A stretch of DNA of 64,000 nucleotides from positions 1 to 64,000 of the forward strand of contig JBBIMA010000007.1 in the NCBI GenBank assembly GCA_037444625.1, read 5' to 3'. Position numbers and translations under genes: made by a program. The DNA is from DTHT01 sp037444625 (GTDB lineage Bacteria > Acidobacteriota > Terriglobia > Bryobacterales > Bryobacteraceae). Below are positions 41,023-49,084 of this stretch, piece after piece. Each line of letters opens with the position of its first letter. Position 1 is the stretch's first letter. The notes below the pieces were generated by a model. That model saw only the letters and a program-made list of their open reading frames with translations. It had not been told where the DNA came from and searched no databases.

Positions 41023-42267
41023 ATGCTGACCAACTCGAAACCCACCGCTTTCGTGCTCGGCCTCACCACCGGGGGTTTGGCCGCCATGCGCAGCCTGGGC
41101 CGCGCGGGCATCCCGGTGGTCGGGCTGGACTGGTGGCTAGGGGATGCACGCACCCGTTACGGGGTGATCCGCCGCTGTCCGGCGCCGGACTGCCCGGAGG
41201 AGTTGCTGGCCTTCCTGATCCGCCAGGCTGAGGGACTGGAGGAGCGGGGCGTCCTGCTGCCGGCGCGCGACTACTTCGTGGAATTGCTCGGCGCGCATCA
41301 GCAGGAGCTGCGGCCGTACTTTCGCTTTCATGCCATTCCGGAGCCGGTTCGCCGGGCGGCGGTGGACAAACGCCGGCAGTACGAAGCGGCCCAGGCGCTG
41401 GGCGTTCCCTGCCCCAAGACGTCCTTTCCGCAGACCGCCGAGGAGCTGGCGGACATAGAGGATCGGCTGGAATACCCTGCGTTCCTCAAGCCCGTACACT
41501 CGCACCGCTGGCGGAGCAGCTTCAAACACAAGGGGATCCTGGTTCACAATCGGCGGCAGTTGCGGGAGGGCTTCCAGGCGGCACAGAAGGCCGGCTACCC
41601 GGTCCTGGCCCAGGAAGTGATCCCGGGACCGGACAGCAACATCTTCAACCTGTGCACTTGCATTGACAGCGCCGATCGCGTCTTGGCGGCGGTGGTGGTA
41701 CGGAAGCTGCGCCAGTGGCCGGTGCATTTCGGCGAGGGGAGCCTGGTTTACAGCGTCGAGGAGCCGGAGGTGGTCCGGCTGGGCCTGCGCTACGCCCAGG
41801 GACTGGGATTCCAGGGCATGGGCGCGGTGGAGTTCAAGCGCGACGAGCGGGACGGCGTCTACAAGCTCATGGAGCTGAACCCACGCTTGTGGAGCCACGT
41901 CCAGCTCGCCATAGATTGCGGGGCGAACATTCCCTTGCTGGCGTACCTGGATCTGGCGGGTGAGAAACCCGAGCCCCGGCTTGCCTACCGCCAGGGCGTC
42001 AAGTGGCTGCGGCTCAGCTACGACCTGCGTTCCTTCCTGTGGAGCTTCCGCCACGAGGGCCTGTCCCCCTGGAGCTGGGTCCGGTCCTTATGGGGCGTCT
42101 CTTCCCACGCCTACTTCGCCTGGGACGATCCGGGGCCGCTCGCCGGCAAATTGGCCGATTCCCTGCGCGGCGGCCTCGCCGGGATCCGCGCGCCGCGCGG
42201 GCCCAGGCTCAGGAGTACCGCTTGCGCCACTGGTCCAGCCGCCGCGCCAGAGCCTCCCGCACAGTGA
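41023..42267 (+). CDS. ATP-grasp ligase-like protein
   Basis: 414 residues. AFVLGLTTGGLAAMRSLGRAGIPVVGLDWW is the N-terminal nucleotide-binding-like domain, VDKRRQYEAAQALGVPCPKTSFP the linker, EYPAFLKPVHSHRWRSSFKHKG the ATP Lys, VLAQEVIPGPDSNIFN the hinge, and YKLMELNPRLWSHVQLAIDCG the Mg ligands Glu and Asn. It resembles ATP-grasp proteins found in exosortase loci. GGGGGTG lies 7 nt before ATG 41023. The last 59 bp overlap the end of the convergent sulfatase gene. A weak GG-N10-GC (40962-40975) lies 48 bp upstream and may place it in the sigma-54 regulon. Confidence 0.75.
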   Translation: MLTNSKPTAFVLGLTTGGLAAMRSLGRAGIPVVGLDWWLGDARTRYGVIRRCPAPDCPEELLAFLIRQAEGLEERGVLLPARDYFVELLGAHQQELRPYFRFHAIPEPVRRAAVDKRRQYEAAQALGVPCPKTSFPQTAEELADIEDRLEYPAFLKPVHSHRWRSSFKHKGILVHNRRQLREGFQAAQKAGYPVLAQEVIPGPDSNIFNLCTCIDSADRVLAAVVVRKLRQWPVHFGEGSLVYSVEEPEVVRLGLRYAQGLGFQGMGAVEFKRDERDGVYKLMELNPRLWSHVQLAIDCGANIPLLAYLDLAGEKPEPRLAYRQGVKWLRLSYDLRSFLWSFRHEGLSPWSWVRSLWGVSSHAYFAWDDPGPLAGKLADSLRGGLAGIRAPRGPRLRSTACATGPAAAPEPPAQ

Positions 42268-43585
42268 CGAATTCGGGGTTGTCGTACTGATTGACCCGCT
42301 CGCGCGGATCGTTGCGCAGGTCGTAGAGCTCGCCCGGTCCCTCGCCGCCGTCGCGCAGGATCAACTTGTAACGCGCGTCGCGAACCATCTCCGTGTTGCG
42401 GAAGTGCCCGAAGACCAGGTTCACCCACGGATCCTTCAGCTCGCGCAGCCGCCCGCCGGCCAGCGCCCAGTAACTGCGCCCGCAGAGATTGCCCGCGGCC
42501 GGCGGTTCCGCTCCGGCCACATCGCAAATCGTGGGCAGGAAATCGTAGAAACTGACCAGCTCGGGGCGCGCGGCCATGGGCGGCACCTTGCCCGGCCAGT
42601 TCCAGATCATGGGCACCCCCATCACCTCCTCGTACATATTGATGGGATCGGAGGCCAGGCCCTTGCTCCAAAGGCCGTGCCGGCCGAGTAAGTAGCCGTT
42701 ATCGGCCGTGAAGATCACCAGCGTGTTGTCGCGCAGACCCTGCCGGTCGAGGGCCGCCAGCAGCGGCGGGATCTGGTCGTCCAGGGCGGTGACGGCGGCC
42801 GCGCAGCGGCGAATGTTGCCCACGATATCGCGGAGATACTCCTTTTCGCGCAGCGCCCGGGGCGAGGCGGGCTCCCATCCGATCGTTTCAAAGCCGACAT
42901 TTTCGTACATCCGGTAATACTTCTCCGGATGGCCGTCATAGGGCGTATGCGGGTTCAGGTAGGCGGCGACCAGGAAAAAAGGCTGGTCGGGTTTCTGCCG
43001 CTCGATATACTCGCAGGCTTTGCGCGTCACTAACTCGGCCAGGTAACCCTTTTCCTGGACGGGCTCTCCGTTCAGGCTCATCAGGGGGTCCTGGTAGCGG
43101 CGCGGGCCGGGCATCAAGGTGTAAGTGAGTTCGTAGCCGTGGCCGGGTTTCCGGTCGCCGCCCATGTGCCACTTGCCGAGATAGGCGCAGCGGTAGCCGC
43201 GAGCGGCCAGCAGATCGGAAAGCATGATTTCCCGGGCGAAGGAAGGGGGCGGCGCCTTCTGCCCCTGAGGCGGGCTGGCGATGGGGTTGTCGGTGAGGAA
43301 GCAGTGGATGCCGTGCTGGCGGGGGAGCCGCCCGGTGAAGAGCGTGGCGCGGCTGGCCGAGCAGATCGGCGTGCAGACGAAATGGTTCACGAAGCGCGTG
43401 CCGGCGCGGGCCAGCAGGTCAATGTTGGGGGTTCGAATTTCCTTGTTGCCGTAACAGCCCAGCATCCAGGCGCCCAGGTCGTCGGCCAGGATGAGCAGGA
43501 TGTTGGGGGGGCGGGCGGGGGCGCGGCGGCGTTGGGCCGGGGCGGCCAAACCGGCGGCGCCCAGGAAGCTCCGTCGGCTGATCAT
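42209..43585 (-). CDS. Sulfatase, Tat-type signal
   Basis: 458 residues. The N-terminus ISRRSFLGAAGLAAPA is a short twin-arginine signal. PNILLILADDLGAWMLGCYGN starts the metal site; CSASR (VCTPICSASRATLFTG) is the CxAxR sulfatase signature for formylglycine; LGKWHMGG and FTADNGYLLGRHGLWSKG supply further ligands. It is an exported sulfatase acting on sulfated glycans or esters. It differs from the first sulfatase (CNPSR, iduronate-type) and has a shorter N-terminus. ATG 43585 with GGAG 10 nt upstream. It overlaps the ATP-grasp gene tail to tail and diverges from the LysM/metzincin gene with 91 bp between. Confidence 0.88.
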   Translation of the reverse strand: MISRRSFLGAAGLAAPAQRRRAPARPPNILLILADDLGAWMLGCYGNKEIRTPNIDLLARAGTRFVNHFVCTPICSASRATLFTGRLPRQHGIHCFLTDNPIASPPQGQKAPPPSFAREIMLSDLLAARGYRCAYLGKWHMGGDRKPGHGYELTYTLMPGPRRYQDPLMSLNGEPVQEKGYLAELVTRKACEYIERQKPDQPFFLVAAYLNPHTPYDGHPEKYYRMYENVGFETIGWEPASPRALREKEYLRDIVGNIRRCAAAVTALDDQIPPLLAALDRQGLRDNTLVIFTADNGYLLGRHGLWSKGLASDPINMYEEVMGVPMIWNWPGKVPPMAARPELVSFYDFLPTICDVAGAEPPAAGNLCGRSYWALAGGRLRELKDPWVNLVFGHFRNTEMVRDARYKLILRDGGEGPGELYDLRNDPRERVNQYDNPEFVTVREALARRLDQWRKRYS

Positions 43586-43639
43586 GGCGAACACGACTCC
43601 GAAGCATCGAATGTAACACGGCCGCCGCCGGGGAGCGGT

Positions 43640-43668
43640 TTGCGGCGGGCGATCGGATTCTGTACACT
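43640..43668 (+). promoter_or_regulatory. Predicted sigma-70 promoter giving a leaderless transcript
   Basis: TTGCGG, 17-bp spacer, TACACT. The implied +1 (about 43675-43677) coincides with the ATG of the next gene, which has no ribosome site, so a leaderless mRNA is likely. Confidence 0.4.
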
Positions 43669-43676
43669 GCCTGGAA

Positions 43677-46600
43677 ATGGGGCACGTCTTCGAGCCGCGT
43701 GGGCGCCCGTATTCCCCCAAGAAGGGCGAGACCCTGGCCCAAATCGCCAAGAAGGAGTGCGAAGCGGGCGTGAGCTGGCGCGAGCTGGCCCTGTACAACT
43801 GGGCTACGGACAAGCCGGAAGAAGTCAACCGGGCGCTGGTGGAGATCGTGGGATGCAGCCGGCTCAAAGACGATCCCAGCCAATCGGTCCTGGACCCCGA
43901 CCTGGGAACCGAGCGGCGCCTGCTCATCCCCAAGATCTTCAAGCGCAGCGGGCTGGCCACTGATCAGACCCACACGATCACGATTCGCAAGCGGTTGCCC
44001 GCCCCCGCCATCAGCATCACCCACCTGGACAAGTGGTTCATCCCCGGAGAGGAGAATTGCGAGATCGGCTACGCCCTGGAAGGCATCAAGGAGCGCGCCG
44101 ACAAGGTTGATTTCGAAGTCTACGCCAGCCATTACGCCGCCGCTACGCCCAAGCCGCAGGGCGACTTTCTCACTTACACTTACACCGAGCTGGATACGCC
44201 CATCCGCAAGCGCGTCATGGCCGGCGAGCAGCGGCCGGGCAGCCGCTACCGGATCACCGGCTGGAAAGGGGAGAGCGAAGCCGCTGCTGGGGCGCTGAAG
44301 CCGCGCCCGGGCGCCACGCGCTACGTCAACGTGGCCTTCTCGCCTTACACGATCCTGCTGCGCTATTACAAGAAGGCGGACGACCGCCGGGCGCGCATTC
44401 GGCTGGACCCCTTCTGGGTCGAATTTTCACCCGGCGCGGCGGGGCAACCCAAGCCCGACTCGCTGCGCATCAGTTGGGAGGTGCTGAACTGCACCAAGCT
44501 GAAGTACGGCCAGATCATCATCTGGGACAAGGACGACCGGCCGGTATTTCGCAAAGCCCTGGGTCCGGCTTTGTTGAGCCAGGGCAAGCACAGTTGGGCA
44601 TGGACGGAGGGAGCGAAGATCGCCCAACCCAACCACATGCCCTATCGGGTGCAGATCCAGGCTCATACCGACATATATACCGACGACGGCCTGGCGCTGG
44701 CGGCCATGCACACCGAGGTGCGGCTGTGGTGTCACGCCGATACGGGACGCGATCCGGCCGACTACTGGAGCGATCCGCCGTCGCTCACCCTGGGTCTGGC
44801 GCCTTTCCTGCCCCCACCGGTTCCCTCCAAGAAGTTGGTGCGCTTCGCGAAGTTGCGGCTGGCGGAGGCCGGCTTCCATCCCGGACCGGTGGACGAAGAC
44901 GCCGGGAGGGAGGATTTCAAGGTCGCCTTGAAGGAATTCCAGCGCTCCTGGCCGCGGAAGAAGCTGGGCTCCGGTTTCGAGCGCCTGGCGGCCAACGGCA
45001 CCCTCGACGGGCAAACCAAAGCAGAGTTGGGCAAAGTACCCGCCGATCACCGCCCGCTGTTCGGTGATCCGGCCACGCGCGCGTTCCTCTCGCGCAGCGA
45101 CGCCGCTCGCCGCCTGGGGAACCCCGCGCAGCAGCTCATCGTCTGGGTGGACGACCGCCACTGCTACACTGACGGTGGCATCAAGCCGCCGGACCGCATG
45201 GCGATGAACAACTACCGGGGGGCGATGGCCATCGGCGACCAGCGCATGCAAAAGGACCGCGATTCGATCGCCCGGCCCTGGATTCCCGTCGAGGCGGCCC
45301 TGCCCCTGCTGTCGAAGAACGATCCCCTGGACGTGCGCGGAGCGCCGCCCAAGGTCACGCAGGCCATGCGGCAGGCGATCGGGCCCATCCGCGTGGACTG
45401 GACCTTCAAGGAACCGGACCCGGACGTCACGGGCATCCCTTCGCCCAACAAGAACAACCACCGCGCGCGCCGCTGGACCCAGGAAATCGTGAAGAACAAC
45501 TGCCCGGAGGACCGCGGCGGCATCCGTCCCGCGGCAGCGGCCGACTATTACCGCGCGGCCTTCGGCTTCGACCAACAGAATAGCCTGCTGCCCTGGCCGG
45601 CCCGGGACGATGCGGGCGCCAAGGCGGTCTGCTCGGTGGTCCACGACGATCTCGGGCAGGACGCCAAGAAACTTTACAAGGACTATGTCGGCAAGGCGGG
45701 CGTTTACTTCCGGCCTTCTCGCATCGCGGGCGACGGATACATACTCTGCGCCCAGGTGAGCTTTCGCCCGCTGCCCGGCGGCGCAGACTTTCCCAACCGG
45801 CCGGTGCTCGAGAAGCGCTATCCCCGCCGGCCTCTGGCGCGCAGCGCGAGCCTGCGGATCTGGCGCAAGACCTCCTTCCGCGGCTATGTCGGCTGGCTCC
45901 CTGCGGCACAACCCGGCTGGGCAGGCATGATGAGCGACGCGGCAGACTATTACCGTGGGGCCTTCGTGCATTTTGTTCACGAAGGCGGCGGGCCGGGGGA
46001 GTTCGCCGTGAACGACCTGATCACGGCGAAGGAATTCGCCAAGGCGATCAAGGACATTCTGGATAAACCCGGCAGCACCTTCCAAGGTCTGGCGCCGCGC
46101 TACACGGCGGGCTACGTCTGGCCCTACCTGCACCTGCCCCATTACGGAATCGGGGCTCGGGCCGGAACCCTGGCGGCCTTCCAAAGTTGGCTGGCCAACG
46201 GGTTCCTGGACGCCGGCTGGCGGCAATACCGCGAGAAACTTCTCCACCTGTTGTTGCGGAAGGTCGAGACCAAGTACGGCCGCCTGCGCGGGCACCTGCT
46301 GGCGGAGTTCGCCAGTTCGCCCGATTTGCTGATCGTGGAGTGCACCTGCGACGCCTGCGGCACCCAGGTCACCGAGATCGCCAACGATCCGACCGCCGCC
46401 GGCGCTGTGGATGCGGCTTCGGGCATTCGCGCCAGCTTTCGGTATCGCGGGCGGCTCTGCTACAACGCCGGGTGCGCGGGAACCTTCCAGGAGACCGCCC
46501 GCGCCACCCAAGATTTTCCCCTGCCCGCGGTGGGCGTGGCGCTAGGCGCCTGCTGGCTCTTCGTGCCGCGCGAGGCTGCGGTTTGGGCTCACGAACTGGG

Positions 46601-46865
46601 CCATCACCGGCACCTGGAGCACGCCCGGGCCTATGCCGGTTCGGCCGCTTCGGCTCCGGGGGCCAAGGTCAACCAGCACGACGCAGCCGCCAACGCCCAC
46701 CAGGCGGCCGCGCCGCAACCCCATCAGCGCGGCTGGGACCGTTACTGCATCATGAGTTACGACCGCACGGCGCCGCAGTTCTTCTGCGGCAAGTGCCTGC
46801 TGCGCAATCGCGGTTGGACGGTGGAAACCATCGCCGACCCGGCGGGCAACCTCGAGGATCCATGA
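43677..46865 (+). CDS. Large protein with LysM-like, peptidoglycan-binding-like and metzincin-type metalloprotease domains
   Basis: 1062 residues, no signal peptide. Residues 10-90 read like LysM (KKGETLAQIAKKE, WRELALYNW, RRLLIPK). A beta-rich region follows (about 100-370). Residues 385-450 (KLVRFAKLRLAEAGFHPGPVDEDAG) resemble a PG_binding_1 helix bundle. At the C-terminus His972-Glu-Leu-Gly-His976 and His982 form HExxHxxHxxH, like the metzincin zinc site but with His in place of the usual Gly, and CIMSY with Met1026 matches the metzincin Met-turn. FFCGKC follows, and CTCDACG earlier gives another Cys pair. Lack of a signal with cell-wall modules suits a toxin or effector moved by a dedicated machine; no such machine is in the window, so this stays inference. 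Confidence 0.65.
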   Translation: MGHVFEPRGRPYSPKKGETLAQIAKKECEAGVSWRELALYNWATDKPEEVNRALVEIVGCSRLKDDPSQSVLDPDLGTERRLLIPKIFKRSGLATDQTHTITIRKRLPAPAISITHLDKWFIPGEENCEIGYALEGIKERADKVDFEVYASHYAAATPKPQGDFLTYTYTELDTPIRKRVMAGEQRPGSRYRITGWKGESEAAAGALKPRPGATRYVNVAFSPYTILLRYYKKADDRRARIRLDPFWVEFSPGAAGQPKPDSLRISWEVLNCTKLKYGQIIIWDKDDRPVFRKALGPALLSQGKHSWAWTEGAKIAQPNHMPYRVQIQAHTDIYTDDGLALAAMHTEVRLWCHADTGRDPADYWSDPPSLTLGLAPFLPPPVPSKKLVRFAKLRLAEAGFHPGPVDEDAGREDFKVALKEFQRSWPRKKLGSGFERLAANGTLDGQTKAELGKVPADHRPLFGDPATRAFLSRSDAARRLGNPAQQLIVWVDDRHCYTDGGIKPPDRMAMNNYRGAMAIGDQRMQKDRDSIARPWIPVEAALPLLSKNDPLDVRGAPPKVTQAMRQAIGPIRVDWTFKEPDPDVTGIPSPNKNNHRARRWTQEIVKNNCPEDRGGIRPAAAADYYRAAFGFDQQNSLLPWPARDDAGAKAVCSVVHDDLGQDAKKLYKDYVGKAGVYFRPSRIAGDGYILCAQVSFRPLPGGADFPNRPVLEKRYPRRPLARSASLRIWRKTSFRGYVGWLPAAQPGWAGMMSDAADYYRGAFVHFVHEGGGPGEFAVNDLITAKEFAKAIKDILDKPGSTFQGLAPRYTAGYVWPYLHLPHYGIGARAGTLAAFQSWLANGFLDAGWRQYREKLLHLLLRKVETKYGRLRGHLLAEFASSPDLLIVECTCDACGTQVTEIANDPTAAGAVDAASGIRASFRYRGRLCYNAGCAGTFQETARATQDFPLPAVGVALGACWLFVPREAAVWAHELGHHRHLEHARAYAGSAASAPGAKVNQHDAAANAHQAAAPQPHQRGWDRYCIMSYDRTAPQFFCGKCLLRNRGWTVETIADPAGNLEDP

Positions 46866-48430
46866 AGGCCGCCCGGCAGCCACCGGAAGCCCCCAGCCGC
46901 CGGGCGGCTTGCGGCGCGCTGCTGGGCGCGGTGTGCGCCTGCACGCCGCAGAGTCTGCCGAAAGGAGGAAGAACCGTGCCGGAAATCGAGCTGTCGCTCG
47001 CCTTGCGCCGGACGGAAGTGATTTCCGGAGAGTCGCTGGCCTTGCAGGCCGTGGTGAGCAATCGCGGCGCACAATCCTTCCCGCTCCAGATCGGTCCGCA
47101 CTCACTCCTCAGCTACGAGTTCCTCTCCGCCGACGGACGGTTGCGCTTCGCCGCCTCCCAGCGAGAGTATTTCAGGGCGCTGACAGCCGGCCTGCAACTT
47201 CCCCCCGGTCCCAAACCGACCACGGCCGCCATAGCACCCGGCGCTTCGCGCACTTTCCGCGAGGATCCTTCCCTCTATCTGATGCAGGGCCTTCCGCCGG
47301 GCGCCTATCGGCTTTCCGCCCGCATGCCGGCCGGCGGAGGCGAAATCGAATCGGCCCCCGTGGCGCTGCAAGTCGGCGCGGCACGCATCGCCCGTCTGTC
47401 GCTGTTTTACTGCCCTTACCAGACCGCGATGGTGTGCGTCTTCGATCACACCGAGGCCGGAGGGGCCGCATGGGTTTTCCATCGGGAGACCGAGGGCGAG
47501 CAACTGTTCTCCGGGGTGGCGGTGCGCCTGGCACAGGCGGGTGCCGGCAAGGCGGTGCGCGACGTGGCCGCCGGCTTTCACACCGCGCCGCGGCTGGAGG
47601 GCCGCTGGATCGGCTGGTTGGAGGAGGGGACGTTGCATGCGCTGCACGTCTGGGGACAGGCGGTGAGATCCCGGCCGTCGCCGGTCGCCATCGAGCTGGC
47701 CGAGCCGCGCCTGGTCGAGCCGGGCTTTCATCTAGCCGACGGCGGCGCCCTGTTCCTGGTGGCCGGGACGGCGGCGGGGCGCGCTCGCATTCAAGCCGTG
47801 ACCTTCACGCCCCAAGGGGGCCGGGCCTTCGCGCCGGCGGCTCTGTTTGAAACCCTGCCGGAGCGGGTCCTGGCGCGCTGGTCCTCGGTCGAGAGCCGTC
47901 CGGTGGAACTGGTCTGGGCGGATCCGCGCGAGCCGGGGACGCGCTTGTTTGTGCGCCCTTACAACCTGGAGGGCAAGACGCTGGCCGCGGGCGCCAAGCA
48001 GGTTCATCGCGCCGCCGGCCGGCTGCTCGCGCTGGAGCTGGACCCGCTGGGCGCAGGTTCGGAGGGATGGGCGCACGCCCTGCTGGCCCCTACCGCTCCC
48101 TCAGACGGCCCGGTCTATGTCCGCGTGCCTTTGGCGGGCGCGCCCGCGCGGCCGCGAGAGTTTCGCGTGCCGGCGCCCCCGCACCCGGCTTCCGATTGGG
48201 CGATCTCGGGCCTGGAGACCGGCGGCCTGCTGGTGCTGGCCAGGATGGAGGAGCGTATCTGGGTGGCCTCGGCCACGGGCCGCGAGTGGATGCCCTTGAC
48301 CGCGCCCCAGGGCGAGATACGGCACCTGCGCCTGGCCGCCTCGACGGGCGAGTACTGGGGCGCGCTGTGGGCGGATCCCGCCTCGGGCCTGCGTTGTGTC
48401 TCGGATCCGGAGTACCGGGCGCGAGAGTGA
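46862..48430 (+). CDS. Predicted lipoprotein of unknown function
   Basis: 522 residues. The N-terminus RRAACGALLGAVCAC has a lipobox-like VCAC, so membrane anchoring is likely. Residues about 45-170 form a beta sandwich (LRRTEVISGESLALQAVVSNRGAQSFPLQIG is typical of intracellular-proteinase-inhibitor/BsuPI-type folds). The remainder is beta-rich with repeated short strands and could be a propeller. It overlaps the metzincin gene by 4 bp (ATGA), so it is made together with it and may protect, anchor or receive that protein. No known family is recognised with certainty. Its stop directly abuts the stop of the convergent gene, with no bases between. Confidence 0.6.
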   Translation: MKAARQPPEAPSRRAACGALLGAVCACTPQSLPKGGRTVPEIELSLALRRTEVISGESLALQAVVSNRGAQSFPLQIGPHSLLSYEFLSADGRLRFAASQREYFRALTAGLQLPPGPKPTTAAIAPGASRTFREDPSLYLMQGLPPGAYRLSARMPAGGGEIESAPVALQVGAARIARLSLFYCPYQTAMVCVFDHTEAGGAAWVFHRETEGEQLFSGVAVRLAQAGAGKAVRDVAAGFHTAPRLEGRWIGWLEEGTLHALHVWGQAVRSRPSPVAIELAEPRLVEPGFHLADGGALFLVAGTAAGRARIQAVTFTPQGGRAFAPAALFETLPERVLARWSSVESRPVELVWADPREPGTRLFVRPYNLEGKTLAAGAKQVHRAAGRLLALELDPLGAGSEGWAHALLAPTAPSDGPVYVRVPLAGAPARPREFRVPAPPHPASDWAISGLETGGLLVLARMEERIWVASATGREWMPLTAPQGEIRHLRLAASTGEYWGALWADPASGLRCVSDPEYRARE

Positions 48431-49048
48431 TTAGCCGGATTGGATCTCGACCATTTCCCAGACGTCGGGGTGAGTCATTTCCAACAGCTCGGCCGTGCCG
48501 GGGCCGGCCAGCGAGATGCGCAGGGCTTTGGCTTCGGTGGTATGGGATTCCTGGCCCCGGCCGGGCAGGGTCAGTTTGAGGGTGACCTCGGGGACGGCGC
48601 GCTTGGTTTTCTCCTCGATCACCTTGAACTCGATCCAGTGCTTCGCGGTGGCCGGCGGCGGCGCCTTCTCCTTGGGAGGCGGGGGCGGCGCTTCCGGCTC
48701 CTGCTGCACGCCGGGCGCCTGCGGAAGCACGCATTGGATGACCAGGACCAATCCTGTCGCCAGCAGGCGCGCCAGCTCGCGGACCACATCCTGGTCGGTC
48801 AGACGCTGCGGATTGAGCCCGGGCAGCAGATCGAGCGCCATGCGGCGGAGGCGGCCGGCCGCGGCGGCATCGCTCAGGAAGGGCCGCAAGAACGCCGCCG
48901 CCTCGCCCTCGCCGTTGAAGGAGCGTGTGCTGTGCAAGGCGCCAAGCTGCCCGCAGGCGACATCCTCGCCGTGCCTCGCGAAGTGATAATCGGCGAGGCC
49001 TTGATTGAGCGTGAAGCTCACGGGGGTGCTGGAAAGGGATTCTATCAC
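48431..49048 (-). CDS. Protein with proline-rich linker and small beta domain, possibly injection-system linked
   Basis: 205 residues, GTG start. Residues 1-100 are helical (FLSDAAAAGRLRRMALDLLPGL ... VVRELARLLATGLVLVIQCVL). A linker of Pro, Glu and Lys follows (EAPPPPPKEKAPPPA). The C-terminal 75 residues begin HWIEFKVIEEKTKRAVPEVTLKLTLPG and end GTAELLEMTHPDVWEM. That domain recalls the small WIExxLVDExGxPVPG modules I associate with type VI secretion and related contractile systems; this is from memory and not certain. The neighbouring LysM/metzincin gene makes the same link. The ribosome site is weak. Confidence 0.5.
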   Translation of the reverse strand: MIESLSSTPVSFTLNQGLADYHFARHGEDVACGQLGALHSTRSFNGEGEAAAFLRPFLSDAAAAGRLRRMALDLLPGLNPQRLTDQDVVRELARLLATGLVLVIQCVLPQAPGVQQEPEAPPPPPKEKAPPPATAKHWIEFKVIEEKTKRAVPEVTLKLTLPGRGQESHTTEAKALRISLAGPGTAELLEMTHPDVWEMVEIQSG

Positions 49049-49084
49049 TCCAAGGGCCGGCTTGTGGGCAGGGAGACGGGGCGC

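Noticed and set aside
44427..46511. A 694-codon open frame on the minus strand
   Set aside because: Antisense to the LysM/metzincin gene; no domain, and composition typical of a shadow.
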